Below, piece by piece: positions 1 through 7,208 of a DNA stretch of 31,333 bases. How positions within the stretch are numbered: the first letter of the stretch is position 1; each line of letters opens with the position of its first letter. The translations under genes were made by a program, and so were the position numbers. The DNA is from JAVBMB01 sp031552995 (GTDB lineage Bacteria > Bacillota > Clostridia > Oscillospirales > Butyricicoccaceae), in NCBI GenBank assembly GCA_031552995.1, contig JAVBMB010000097.1:1-31333 (forward strand), in the 5' to 3' direction. The notes below the pieces were generated by a model. The model was given only the letters and a program-made list of their open reading frames with translations, was not told the origin of the DNA and did not search any database.

Positions 1-131
1 GTATTATTGAAAGAGGAGCGGATATGAACCGCGCCTTTTTCAATATTTTTTTTCTCGCGGCGTTTGCGGATAACCGCTCGCTTTCCGCCGGCTGCCGACG
101 AGCCTTTCGCTGCTGCTTTAGGTGCTGCCAT
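1..131 (-). CDS. rpsK: 30S ribosomal protein S11, N-terminal part (cut by window edge)
   Basis: S11 is a platform protein of the small subunit that lines the mRNA exit cleft. Only the first 43 codons are inside the window; the gene runs off the left edge. Translation from the ATG at 131 gives an alanine/lysine-rich start (MAAPKAAAKG) and then the family core with EKGAVHIRSSFNN, the conserved opening of the S11 fold. A GGGAGGG Shine-Dalgarno sequence lies just upstream. A second ATG at 135 is in another frame and does not give S11. The gene follows rpsM by 13 bp in the usual alpha-operon order. The start is clear; completeness cannot be judged. Confidence 0.95.
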   Translation of the reverse strand, partial: MAAPKAAAKGSSAAGGKRAVIRKRREKKNIEKGAVHIRSSFNN

Positions 132-144
132 TCATGTCCCTCCC

Positions 145-513
145 TTACTTCTTCTTGTTGGCGATTGTCTTCTTCGGGCCTTTGCGGGTTCTTGCGTTCG
201 TCTTCGAGCGCTGCCCGCGCACGGGCAGGCCCTTGCGGTGACGCAGGCCGCGGTAGGAGCCGATTTCGACAAGCCTCTTGATGTTGAGCGCGGTCTCCCG
301 GCGGAGATCGCCCTCGACGGTGTAATCATGTTCGATAGCCTCACGAAGCTTTGCGGCCTCGTCTTCGGTTAAGTCTTTTACGCGGGTATCGGGTGATATC
401 CCAGTCTTTGCAAGTATCTGATTGGACAGCGTGCGGCCGACACCATAAATATAGGTAAGGCCAATCTCCACGCGCTTTTCGCGGGGAAGGTCAACACCGG
501 CAATACGAGCCCT
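145..513 (-). CDS. rpsM: 30S ribosomal protein S13, with AGG in place of the start codon
   Basis: S13 sits in the head of the 30S subunit and contacts the P-site tRNA and the large subunit. The reading frame codes the complete family sequence, including ARIAGVDLPREKRVEIGL at the N-terminus and the basic tail RTRKGPKKTIANKKK. The codon that should be ATG (511-513) is AGG, and an in-frame TAA precedes it at 514-516. An ideal AGGAGG (521-526) lies seven bases before that AGG, so this is clearly the ancestral start site. The first standard initiator is the GTG at 469-471, which would remove 14 residues after the initiator. ATT at 502-504 is another rare possibility. A sequencing error or true substitution cannot be told apart here. 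Confidence 0.9.
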   Translation of the reverse strand, partial: RARIAGVDLPREKRVEIGLTYIYGVGRTLSNQILAKTGISPDTRVKDLTEDEAAKLREAIEHDYTVEGDLRRETALNIKRLVEIGSYRGLRHRKGLPVRGQRSKTNARTRKGPKKTIANKKK

Positions 514-533
514 TTAATTACCTCCTGTTTTTG

Positions 534-647
534 TTAACCCTGTTTCTGCTTGTGCCTGGGATTTGTGCAGATGACCATGACACGGCCATTCCTGCGTATA
601 ATCTTGCACTTTTCGCAGATGGGTTTAACGGACGGTTTTACTTTCAT
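534..647 (-). CDS. rpmJ: 50S ribosomal protein L36 (zinc-binding form)
   Basis: L36 is the smallest large-subunit protein and helps organise 23S rRNA domains near the factor-binding side. The 37-residue translation begins MKVKPSVKPICEKC and ends PRHKQKQG, the normal family length. Residues C11, C14, C27 and H32 form the zinc ribbon, so this is the cysteine-containing (C+) paralogue type. A GGGAGG Shine-Dalgarno sequence lies nine bases upstream of the ATG. It sits between infA (23 bp upstream) and rpsM (20 bp downstream), its standard position. Confidence 0.97.
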   Translation of the reverse strand: MKVKPSVKPICEKCKIIRRNGRVMVICTNPRHKQKQG

Positions 648-670
648 AATACAAGTCCTCCCTTGTGCGC

Positions 671-889
671 CTATTTAGAGCGCCAGACAATCCTGCCCCT
701 TGTGAGGTCATAAGGCGACATCTGAAGCGTCACCTTGTCCCCCGGCAGTATCTTAATGTAGTTCATGCGAAGTTTCCCCGATATGTGAGACAATACCTTG
801 TGTCCTCCACTCAGTTCCACTTTGAACATCGCGTTTGGCAGCGCCTCTATAACGGTACCTTCGACTTCGATCATATCTTCTTTAGCCAA
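671..889 (-). CDS. infA: Translation initiation factor IF-1, TTG start
   Basis: IF-1 occupies the A site of the 30S subunit during initiation and works with IF-2 and IF-3. The 72-residue product (MAKEDMIEVEGTVIEALPN...) is full length and shows the single S1-type OB fold, with the family ending TRGRIVWRSK. The start codon is TTG (887-889), chosen because GGAGG lies eight bases upstream and because the MAKEDMIEVEG N-terminus is the conserved one. The next in-frame ATG (codon 6) would remove part of the first strand. The gene is 17 bp downstream of map in the same operon. Confidence 0.97.
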   Translation of the reverse strand: MAKEDMIEVEGTVIEALPNAMFKVELSGGHKVLSHISGKLRMNYIKILPGDKVTLQMSPYDLTRGRIVWRSK

Positions 890-906
890 ACAAACTACCT
901 CCCCGG

Positions 907-1671
907 TTATTCATGCTTGCCACTTCCGTCGGCAGTTAAGATGATCGGCTCACCCTCGGTTATAAGGATTGTGTTTTCATAGTGCGCAGACAGGCTGCCA
1001 TCCATTGTAACAACAGTCCAACCGTCGGATAAGCGTCTGATTTCGCAAGTGCCCGCATTGACCATCGGCTCGATAGCGAGCGTCATCCCGGCAACCAGCC
1101 GGGGGCCTCTGCCCGCAGGCCCGAAGTTCGGCACCTCCGGTGCCTCGTGCAGCTGCTGGCCAATCCCATGCCCGACATACTCCCTGACCATTGAATAACC
1201 ATGATTCTCATTGTACTCCTGTATCGCATGGGATATATCGGATATCCTGTTGCCGGCACGGGCAAATCTGATACCTTCATAGAAGCTCTGTCTTGTCGTC
1301 TTAAGCAGGTGCTCGGCTTGCTCCGTCGCTTTGCCGGCGATGTATGTCGCGGCGCAATCGCCGTGATATCCCCCGTACAGCGCACCGACATCGAGCTTGA
1401 CCAAATCCCCGTCCATGACTTTGCGGTTACCAGGTATGCCGTGGATTATCTCATCGTTTATCGAACAGCATATATACCCCGGGAAACCGCCGTAGCCGAG
1501 GAAAGACGGCTTTGCCCCGTAACCGGTTATCACCTTATTGGCATGCTCCGCGAGCTCTCTTGTCGTGATACCCGGGGCCACCAGACTGCCGGCCGCCCTG
1601 CGGGCGAGCTCGGCAATCCGGCCTGCTTCCTGCATGAGTTTTATCTCATGACTTGACTTAACTTTAATCAT
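907..1671 (-). CDS. map: Type I methionine aminopeptidase
   Basis: This cytoplasmic metallo-enzyme removes the initiator methionine from nascent proteins. The 254-residue protein has the pita-bread fold and all five metal ligands in order: D94 (KLDVGA), D105 (GDCAATY), H168 (GHGIG), E201 (IEPM) and E232 (YENTI); H77 in the NDEIIHGIP motif is the substrate-side histidine. Length fits the short bacterial form without an N-terminal extension. Its ATG overlaps the adk stop by 4 bp (ATGA), so translation is probably coupled to adk. Placing map between adk and infA is typical of Firmicutes. Confidence 0.97.
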   Translation of the reverse strand: MIKVKSSHEIKLMQEAGRIAELARRAAGSLVAPGITTRELAEHANKVITGYGAKPSFLGYGGFPGYICCSINDEIIHGIPGNRKVMDGDLVKLDVGALYGGYHGDCAATYIAGKATEQAEHLLKTTRQSFYEGIRFARAGNRISDISHAIQEYNENHGYSMVREYVGHGIGQQLHEAPEVPNFGPAGRGPRLVAGMTLAIEPMVNAGTCEIRRLSDGWTVVTMDGSLSAHYENTILITEGEPIILTADGSGKHE

Positions 1672-2303
1672 TGCGTAATACCCAGCGCGGCGAAGACACC
1701 GTCTCTTGTGTGCTCGACATCTTCCTGACCCTTGACGATTTTGAGCTTTCCCTGACGCGCATAGTATTCCTTGACGGGCTCGGTAAGCTCATGGAACACC
1801 TGAAACCGGTGCTCTATGACCTCGCGCGTGTCGTCGGCGCGGACTTCAAGCCCGGTGCCGCAGACATCGCATATCCCGTCAATCCTGGGCGGGTTGCTGA
1901 TTATGTGATAACTTCTCTGGCATTTCGGGCAGGTAAGCCTGCCTGCCATACGTTCGATTATTATATCGTCCGGCACCTCGAGCGATAATACGATATCGAT
2001 ATCGCATATCTCGTCGAGGGCGACAGCCTGCGCCAGATTGCGCGGAAACCCGTCGAATATGGCGCCTTCCGCACAATCACTCTGCGCGAGCCTGTCGCGC
2101 ATAAGCCCGATTGTTATCTCGTCCGGCACAAGACTGCCGGATTCCATCTTTTCCTTGACCTGATTCCCCAGAGGCGTTCCCATCCGGACTGCCGCGCGCA
2201 GTATATTCCCCGCTGAGATGAGAGGAATATTCAAAACCTTGCTGACAAATCCGGCGTGGGTTCCCTTCCCTGCGCCGGGGGCGCCAAGAAACACGATAAT
2301 CAT
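1668..2303 (-). CDS. adk: Adenylate kinase, zinc-lid type
   Basis: Adenylate kinase interconverts ATP + AMP and 2 ADP in the cytoplasm. The P-loop GAPGAGKGT is at residues 7-15. The lid domain carries C125, C128, C145 and C148 (CPKC and CDVC), the structural zinc site of Gram-positive enzymes. AMP-site arginines R36 and R88 are present. The usual ISTGD motif reads ISAGN (residues 29-33), changing the AMP-contacting threonine to alanine and the aspartate to asparagine, and DGFPRT reads DGFPRN. At 211 residues it is about normal length. The ATG lies 3 bp after the secY stop and its binding site overlaps the end of secY. Confidence 0.96.
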   Translation of the reverse strand: MIIVFLGAPGAGKGTHAGFVSKVLNIPLISAGNILRAAVRMGTPLGNQVKEKMESGSLVPDEITIGLMRDRLAQSDCAEGAIFDGFPRNLAQAVALDEICDIDIVLSLEVPDDIIIERMAGRLTCPKCQRSYHIISNPPRIDGICDVCGTGLEVRADDTREVIEHRFQVFHELTEPVKEYYARQGKLKIVKGQEDVEHTRDGVFAALGITQ

Positions 2304-2306
2304 CTC

Positions 2307-3626
2307 TTATTCCAAGAAGCCCTTGTAATGGCGCATAAGCATCTGGGATTCAATTGCCTTGACGGTTTCGAGCGCGACGCTGACCATAATCAGCACCGAC
2401 GTTCCGCCTATGCTAAGCCCACCAAGGCCCTTGATGTTACTCATGATAAGCGGCAGCCCGGCAATAACGGCCAGGAACAGCGCGCCCATCATTGTGATTT
2501 TGCCAAGCACCTTCTTGATGAAGTCGCTTGTCGGTTTGCCGGGGCGGAACCCCGGGATAAACCCGCCGTTTTTGCGCAGGTTGTTCGCAACCTCTATCGG
2601 GTTGAACTGTATGGTCGAATAGAAGTACGCAAAGCCGAATATGAGGACGACGTACACAAGAATATATGCGATGGATGCCGGGGAGTGTGAAAAATACTCT
2701 TTGACAAATGTGTACCAGAAGCCGCTTGTCGCGCCGGCGAAGCCGACGATTGTTGCGGGAACCTGCGTTATCGTAGACGCGAATATGACCGGCATAACGC
2801 CCGACATATTGACCTTCATTGGCAGGTGTGTACTCTGTCCGCCGTACTGCTTGCGGCCAATGACCCTCTTTGCGTACTGCACAGGGATGCGGCGCTCGGC
2901 GTTCGTGATATACACGATAAACGAGATAATACCGATTCCTATTGCGAGGATGATAAGCAGCTTCCACCATGTCATTGTCGGCGCCACAGCAGCTCCCGCG
3001 GCGTCAACCGTACTGCTAAAGCCTCGTATAATGCCGCCGACAAGGCTTGGCCCGCGGCTGACGATGCCGACAAACAGCAGCATCGATATACCGTTGCCGA
3101 TGCCCTTGTTCGTTATCTGCTCACCAAGCCACATGACGAACATCGAGCCTGCCGTGAATGTTATCAGCACCACAATCATGCTCCACGTATCCGAGCGGGT
3201 AAGCACATGATACTGCTTGTCGAGGATAAGATAGTAGCCGAGGCCCATAACAACCGACAGCACAAGCGTGACGATTCTAGTGATGGCTTCAATTTTCTTC
3301 TTGCCCTCTTCGCCGCCCTCTTTAGCCAGCTTTTCAAGCGCCGGGATGGCAACCTGCAGGAGCTGAATAATGATGGAGCTGTTGATATACGGATAGATGC
3401 TGAGCGCCAGTATCGAGGCGTTCTGCAGGCCGCCGCCGGCCAGGATGTTGAAGTAGCTGAGCAGATTGCCGCTGGATGCCACGAACTGCTCTGCCAGAGA
3501 TTTCGTGTCGACATACGGCACGTTTATGGCGTGCGCGAAGCGGAACACGACAATGGCGATGACGACAAATAGAATCTTCTTGCGAAGCTCGGGGATCTTC
3601 CAGGCGTTTTTAATGGTCTCGATCAA
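2307..3626 (-). CDS. secY: Protein translocase channel subunit SecY
   Basis: SecY forms the protein-conducting channel of the inner membrane with SecE and SecG and receives preproteins from SecA. The 439-residue product starts MIETIKNAWKIPELRKKILF and has the family's ten hydrophobic segments, the first plug/TM region around residues 15-100 and the conserved cytoplasmic loop with NAERRIPVQYAKR (about 243-255). Length is normal. The start codon is TTG (3624-3626), one base after the rplO stop, with an AGAGGTG binding site inside the end of rplO. Its place between rplO and adk is the standard spc-operon position. Confidence 0.97.
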   Translation of the reverse strand: MIETIKNAWKIPELRKKILFVVIAIVVFRFAHAINVPYVDTKSLAEQFVASSGNLLSYFNILAGGGLQNASILALSIYPYINSSIIIQLLQVAIPALEKLAKEGGEEGKKKIEAITRIVTLVLSVVMGLGYYLILDKQYHVLTRSDTWSMIVVLITFTAGSMFVMWLGEQITNKGIGNGISMLLFVGIVSRGPSLVGGIIRGFSSTVDAAGAAVAPTMTWWKLLIILAIGIGIISFIVYITNAERRIPVQYAKRVIGRKQYGGQSTHLPMKVNMSGVMPVIFASTITQVPATIVGFAGATSGFWYTFVKEYFSHSPASIAYILVYVVLIFGFAYFYSTIQFNPIEVANNLRKNGGFIPGFRPGKPTSDFIKKVLGKITMMGALFLAVIAGLPLIMSNIKGLGGLSIGGTSVLIMVSVALETVKAIESQMLMRHYKGFLE

Positions 3627-3627
3627 C

Positions 3628-4071
3628 TCAGATCACCTCTGCCTTTCCTCCCGCGGCCTCAATCTTCTGTTTAGCGGCCTCGGTGATACCGGACGCCTTG
3701 ACGGTGAGTTTACGGGTCAGCTCGCCGCTGCCCAGAACCCTGAAGCCGTCCATCTTTTTCTGGCATATGCCTTTCTTGACAAGAGCGTCAAATGTGACTT
3801 CGGCGCCGTCCTCAAACACATTCAGGTCGCGGACATTGACCGCCGCAAACTTGTTTGAGAACATCTTGTTGGTAAACCCGCGCTTCGGCAACCTGCGTGC
3901 CAGAGGCATCTGGCCGCCTTCAAATCCCGGGCGGACACCGCCGCCGCTGCGGGACCACTGCCCCTTGTGGCCGCGGCCGCCGGTCTTTCCGTTGCCGGTG
4001 CCGATTCCGCGGCCCTTGCGCTTGCCGACGCTTGTGCTACCGGGGGCCGGCGTTAGCTCATGAAGTTTCAT
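3628..4071 (-). CDS. rplO: 50S ribosomal protein L15
   Basis: L15 is a late-assembly large-subunit protein that binds 23S rRNA through a long basic, glycine-rich N-terminus. That segment is obvious (STSVGKRKGRGIGTGNGKTG then GGRGHKGQWSRSGGG), followed by the globular domain ending EAAGGKAEVI. At 147 residues it is full length. The start ATG follows rpmD by 14 bp and the stop is only one base from the secY start, so secY and L15 translation are probably coupled. Confidence 0.97.
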   Translation of the reverse strand: MKLHELTPAPGSTSVGKRKGRGIGTGNGKTGGRGHKGQWSRSGGGVRPGFEGGQMPLARRLPKRGFTNKMFSNKFAAVNVRDLNVFEDGAEVTFDALVKKGICQKKMDGFRVLGSGELTRKLTVKASGITEAAKQKIEAAGGKAEVI

Positions 4072-4085
4072 ATCCGGTACCCTCC

Positions 4086-4268
4086 TTAGTTAATCTCTTC
4101 AACATTGATAAGATAGCTGATTTGGCTTATCTTACCGAGTGTCATGGCGTTATCGGGCTGCACGGTCGTGTCGCCGATCTTCCTTAGGCCGAGCGACTTC
4201 GCCGTGGCGATGTGCTTCTTAAAGCGGCCGCTGAGGCTTTTTTTGAGGGTAATTTTATATTGCTTCAT
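4086..4268 (-). CDS. rpmD: 50S ribosomal protein L30
   Basis: L30 is a small large-subunit protein with a ferredoxin-like fold. The 60-residue sequence (KITLKKSLSGRFKKHIATAK, then LGLRKIGDTTVQPDN) matches the bacterial short form in length and in the conserved basic N-terminal strand and GLRKI motif. It is located between rpsE (15 bp) and rplO (14 bp), its invariable position in the spc operon. Confidence 0.96.
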   Translation of the reverse strand: MKQYKITLKKSLSGRFKKHIATAKSLGLRKIGDTTVQPDNAMTLGKISQISYLINVEEIN

Positions 4269-4283
4269 ATGTCAAAATCCCCC

Positions 4284-4781
4284 TTACAGCTGCTCGACGG
4301 TCTTGCCGCGGACAACGGCGACCTGCTTGACGTCCCTGACGGAGGCCAACCCCTGCATCGTGGCTGTGACAACGTTCTGCGGGTTGTTGCTGCGCAGGCA
4401 CTTTGTCCTTATGTCGCGGATGCCGGCCATCTCGACAACGGCGCGAACCGGGCCGCCGGCGATAACGCCGGTACCGGGGGCGGCGGGCTTAAGCAGCACG
4501 CGCGCTGCGCCGAACTTGCCGATTATCTCATGCGGGATCGTCGTGCCGTTCATCGATATCTTTACAAGGTTCTTCTTTGCATCTTCGATGCCCTTGCGGA
4601 TAGCGTCGGGAACTTCGGAGGACTTGCCAAGGCCGAACCCCACGGTTCCGTTTCCATCACCCACAACCACCAGAGCCGAGAACTTGAAAATACGTCCGCC
4701 TTTGACAGTTTTTGATACCCTGTTCAGGGCGACGACGCGCTCTTTCAGCTCGTAGTCGTTGGAGTCAATCAATTTAGCCAT
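4284..4781 (-). CDS. rpsE: 30S ribosomal protein S5
   Basis: S5 binds near the mRNA entry site and affects decoding fidelity. The N-terminal double-stranded-RNA-binding-like domain includes NRVSKTVKGGRIFKFSALVV and the glycine loop GDGNGTVGFGLGK (about residues 21-55). The C-terminal domain has APGTGVIAGGPVRAVVEMAG. At 165 residues the protein is full length with no tail. Spacing is 15 bp to genes on either side. Confidence 0.97.
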   Translation of the reverse strand: MAKLIDSNDYELKERVVALNRVSKTVKGGRIFKFSALVVVGDGNGTVGFGLGKSSEVPDAIRKGIEDAKKNLVKISMNGTTIPHEIIGKFGAARVLLKPAAPGTGVIAGGPVRAVVEMAGIRDIRTKCLRSNNPQNVVTATMQGLASVRDVKQVAVVRGKTVEQL

Positions 4782-4796
4782 AAGTCTATCCTCCCC

Positions 4797-5156
4797 TTAA
4801 AACTTCAGTCCGCTTTCGCGGGCGGCATCGGCCAGTGCCTGAACACGGCCGTGGTACAGGTAGCCTCCGCGATCGAACACTACGGTCTCGACGCCTTTAT
4901 CCTTAGCCCGCTGAGCAATGAGCTGGCCGACCTTCTTTGCGGCGTCGATATTGCCGCCGTAGGTATCAAAGTCCTTCTCGTTGCTGGCCGCGGCGCACAG
5001 CGTGCAGCCTGCCTCGTCGTCGATGAGCTGGGCGTAGATATGCTTTGCGCTGCGGAAAACATTCAGGCGGGGACGGGCAGCCGTGCCGGAAATGTGGGCG
5101 CGCACTCTCTTATGCCTGATAAGTCTCTGGGCGTTTGAATCATACTGCTTAACCAT
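4797..5156 (-). CDS. rplR: 50S ribosomal protein L18
   Basis: L18 binds 5S rRNA together with L5. The 119-residue protein has the basic N-terminal arm (RLIRHKRVRAHISGTAARPR), the LNVFRSAKHIYAQLIDD core, and the usual ending YLYHGRVQALADAARESGLKF. Length and motifs are normal. It lies 15 bp after rplF and 15 bp before rpsE. Confidence 0.97.
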   Translation of the reverse strand: MVKQYDSNAQRLIRHKRVRAHISGTAARPRLNVFRSAKHIYAQLIDDEAGCTLCAAASNEKDFDTYGGNIDAAKKVGQLIAQRAKDKGVETVVFDRGGYLYHGRVQALADAARESGLKF

Positions 5157-5171
5157 GTTATGCGCACCTCC

Positions 5172-5720
5172 TTATTTCTTCTTCGAGCCGGTCTTGCCCT
5201 CTTTGTGGCGTACCGCCTCGCCGTGATAGCGAACACCTTTGCCCTTGTACGGCTCAGGGGGACGCTTCGAGCGAACCTCGGCCGCAAACTGGCCGACAAC
5301 CTGCTTATCGGTTCCCGAGATAACTATCTTGTTCGGGGCCGGGACTTCGATTGTGATGCCGTCAATTTCCTCCATGATGACCTGATGCGAATAGCCGAGG
5401 TTCATCGTGAGTTTTGTGCCGTCCTTTGCTACGCGGTATCCGACGCCCACGACGTCGAGTTCCTTTTTGTAGCCCTGGGTAACACCGACAACCATGTTGT
5501 TGACAAGCGTGCGCGTAAGGCCGTGAAGGCTTTTGTGCAGCTTATCCTCGCTGGGGCGCTCGACCTTGATTATGCCGGCGTCGCAGCTTATCTTCATATC
5601 CGGATGCATCGCCTGACTAAGCTCGCCCTTCGGGCCCTTGATGGTTACAAGGTTACCCGCCGCAATCTCAACCGTAACGTCGGCCGGGACGGTTATGGGC
5701 ATTCTTCCTATTCTGGACAC
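5172..5720 (-). CDS. rplF: 50S ribosomal protein L6
   Basis: L6 sits at the base of the L7/L12 stalk near the sarcin-ricin loop. It has two similar domains. The first begins MSRIGRMPITVPADVTVEI and contains VTIKGPKGELSQAMH. The second ends with the conserved EPYKGKGVRYHGEAVRHKEG motif near residues 155-174. At 182 residues it is slightly longer than the usual 178-180 because of a short lysine-rich end (KTGSKKK). Spacing to neighbours is 15 bp. Confidence 0.97.
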   Translation of the reverse strand: MSRIGRMPITVPADVTVEIAAGNLVTIKGPKGELSQAMHPDMKISCDAGIIKVERPSEDKLHKSLHGLTRTLVNNMVVGVTQGYKKELDVVGVGYRVAKDGTKLTMNLGYSHQVIMEEIDGITIEVPAPNKIVISGTDKQVVGQFAAEVRSKRPPEPYKGKGVRYHGEAVRHKEGKTGSKKK

Positions 5721-5735
5721 TGTGATTACCCTCCC

Positions 5736-6134
5736 TTACCAGACAAACGCGAGGACTTCGCCCCCGACATTAAGCTCTCTTGCTTTCTTGTCGGTGATGA
5801 CGCCCTTCGACGTTGAGATTATAGCGATACCAAGACCCTTAAGCACGCGGGGCAGTTCCTCCGACCCGGCGTAGACACGCAGGCCGGGCTTGCTGACACG
5901 GCGCAGGCCGGTTATGGCTTTTTCCTTGCCGGCTGTGTATTTCAGGTTGATTCTGATTGTGCCCTGAATACCGTCGTCGACAACGGTGTAGGACTTGATA
6001 TAGCCTTCTTCGTGCAGAATCTGGGCGATGGCCTTTTTCATGTTCGAAGCGGGGACATCGACCGTTGTGTGCCTTGCTGCCCCGGCGTTCCTGATACGGG
6101 TGAGCATATCGGCGATTGGATCGGTTATATGCAT
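5736..6134 (-). CDS. rpsH: 30S ribosomal protein S8
   Basis: S8 is a primary 16S rRNA-binding protein and, in well-studied bacteria, represses its own spc operon. The 132-residue product starts MHITDPIADMLTRIRNAG and ends VGGEVLAFVW, exactly the family form. The ATG at 6134 has AAGGAGG upstream at proper spacing. The frame stays open 75 bases further upstream, but that stretch is not conserved S8. Unlike its neighbours, S8 is separated from the gene before it (rpsN) by 263 bp. Confidence 0.96.
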   Translation of the reverse strand: MHITDPIADMLTRIRNAGAARHTTVDVPASNMKKAIAQILHEEGYIKSYTVVDDGIQGTIRINLKYTAGKEKAITGLRRVSKPGLRVYAGSEELPRVLKGLGIAIISTSKGVITDKKARELNVGGEVLAFVW

Positions 6135-6397
6135 TGTTATTATCCTCCTTACAGAAGTTAAAGAGCGGCCACAGTTGCGGCGGTTCATCCGAGGGGCAAG
6201 GCCGGGCATTGAAGCTTGGTCTTGCGCCGGGATTTTATTCAGCCGCGGCTCTCTCTACTTTTCCTAAAGCCGCGCGGCGGTATGATCCGGTTTGGGGTGC
6301 CGTGCTGCCGGTGCCGGCCGGTAAAAAAACAACAGATGACCCGGCCCACCGGAGACGCACGCCCAAACGAGACGCCGCTGCGGCATAAAATATTGTT
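6135..6397 (-). other. Long G+C-rich spacer between rpsN and rpsH, no gene recognised
   Basis: This 263-bp stretch interrupts an operon in which other neighbours in the spc part are 1-23 bp apart. It is rich in short self-complementary GC blocks, such as AGCCGCGGCT near 6240-6250 and GCCGG/CCGGC runs near 6310-6325. The rpsH binding site (AAGGAGG) is at its downstream end. Open frames cross it but none has a binding site or recognisable sequence. It could be leader-like regulatory RNA for rpsH or simply inserted sequence. Confidence 0.6.
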
Positions 6398-6583
6398 TTA
6401 CCAGGACGCTTTGCGCACGCCGGGAATCTGACCTTTGTATGCCAGCTCCCTGAAGCAGATGCGGCAGACACCGAAATCCCTGAGGTAGGCGTGGGGGCGA
6501 CCGCAAATCTTGCAGCGATTGTAGTTGCGCGACGAGAACTTGCTTCCCTTCTGCTGCTTAAGCACCATTGCTTTTTTTGCCAT
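6398..6583 (-). CDS. rpsN: 30S ribosomal protein S14, zinc-binding type
   Basis: S14 is a head protein of the 30S subunit. The 61-residue length and the four cysteines C24, C27, C40 and C43 (CKIC ... CRIC) identify the short zinc-containing (type Z) form rather than the longer zinc-free form. The ending GVRKASW is typical. The ATG at 6583 was chosen for its GGGAGG binding site and family length; the frame is open further upstream inside rplE but there it is non-homologous. Confidence 0.97.
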   Translation of the reverse strand: MAKKAMVLKQQKGSKFSSRNYNRCKICGRPHAYLRDFGVCRICFRELAYKGQIPGVRKASW

Positions 6584-6596
6584 CGTGAAGCCTCCC

Positions 6597-7190
6597 TTAC
6601 TGCTTTGCGAAAGGCGCGCCGAACAGCGAGAGCAGTTCACGGCCTTCCTCATCGGTTTTTGCGGTTGTTGTGAACACAATGTCCATACCGCGGATCTTGT
6701 CAATCTTGTCGTAATCTATCTCCGGGAAAATCAGCTGTTCCTTGACGCCCATGGCATAGTTGCCGCGGCCGTCAAACCCGTTGGGATTAATCCCGCGGAA
6801 GTCTCGAACGCGCGGAAGCGCTATCGAGAACAGCCTGTCAAGAAACTCCCACATACGCTCGCCGCGCAGTGTGACCTTAGCGCCGATTGACATGCCCTCG
6901 CGCAGTTTAAAGTTGGCGACGCTCTTCTTGGCCTTTGTGACGACCGGCTTTTGGCCGGTGATCTTTACAAGATCAGCCACAACGGCGTCGAGAACCTTGG
7001 CATTATCGCGTGCTTCGCCGCAACCGACATTGACGGTGATTTTCTCGAGCTTCGGTATCTGCATGACGCTTTTGTACTCAAACTTCTTCATAAGGGCCGG
7101 GGCAATTTCTTCCCTGTACTTGATTTTCATGCGGGGAACATAATTCTCCGGCGCTGCCGCGGCGGGTGCCGCCTTTTTCTTTTCAGCCAT
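6597..7190 (-). CDS. rplE: 50S ribosomal protein L5 with N-terminal extension
   Basis: L5 binds 5S rRNA and contacts P-site tRNA at the central protuberance. The conserved protein begins around residue 20 (RMKIKYREEIAPALMKKFEY) and includes IPKLEKITVNVGCGEA, TKAKKSVANFKLREG and the ending DEEGRELLSLFGAPFAKQ. It is 197 residues, against about 179-180 usually, because of a lysine/alanine/proline-rich start (MAEKKKAAPAAAAPENYVPR). The upstream ATG has a TAGGAGG binding site, so the extension appears genuine. Confidence 0.96.
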   Translation of the reverse strand: MAEKKKAAPAAAAPENYVPRMKIKYREEIAPALMKKFEYKSVMQIPKLEKITVNVGCGEARDNAKVLDAVVADLVKITGQKPVVTKAKKSVANFKLREGMSIGAKVTLRGERMWEFLDRLFSIALPRVRDFRGINPNGFDGRGNYAMGVKEQLIFPEIDYDKIDKIRGMDIVFTTTAKTDEEGRELLSLFGAPFAKQ

Positions 7191-7208
7191 ATGTCTATCC
7201 TCCTACCG

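Noticed and set aside
2826..3572. 248-residue plus-strand open frame opposite secY
   Set aside because: No recognisable sequence; it is a codon-bias shadow of secY on the opposite strand.
6235..6471. 78-residue frame in the rpsN-rpsH spacer
   Set aside because: Overlaps rpsN in another frame, has no binding site and no recognisable sequence.
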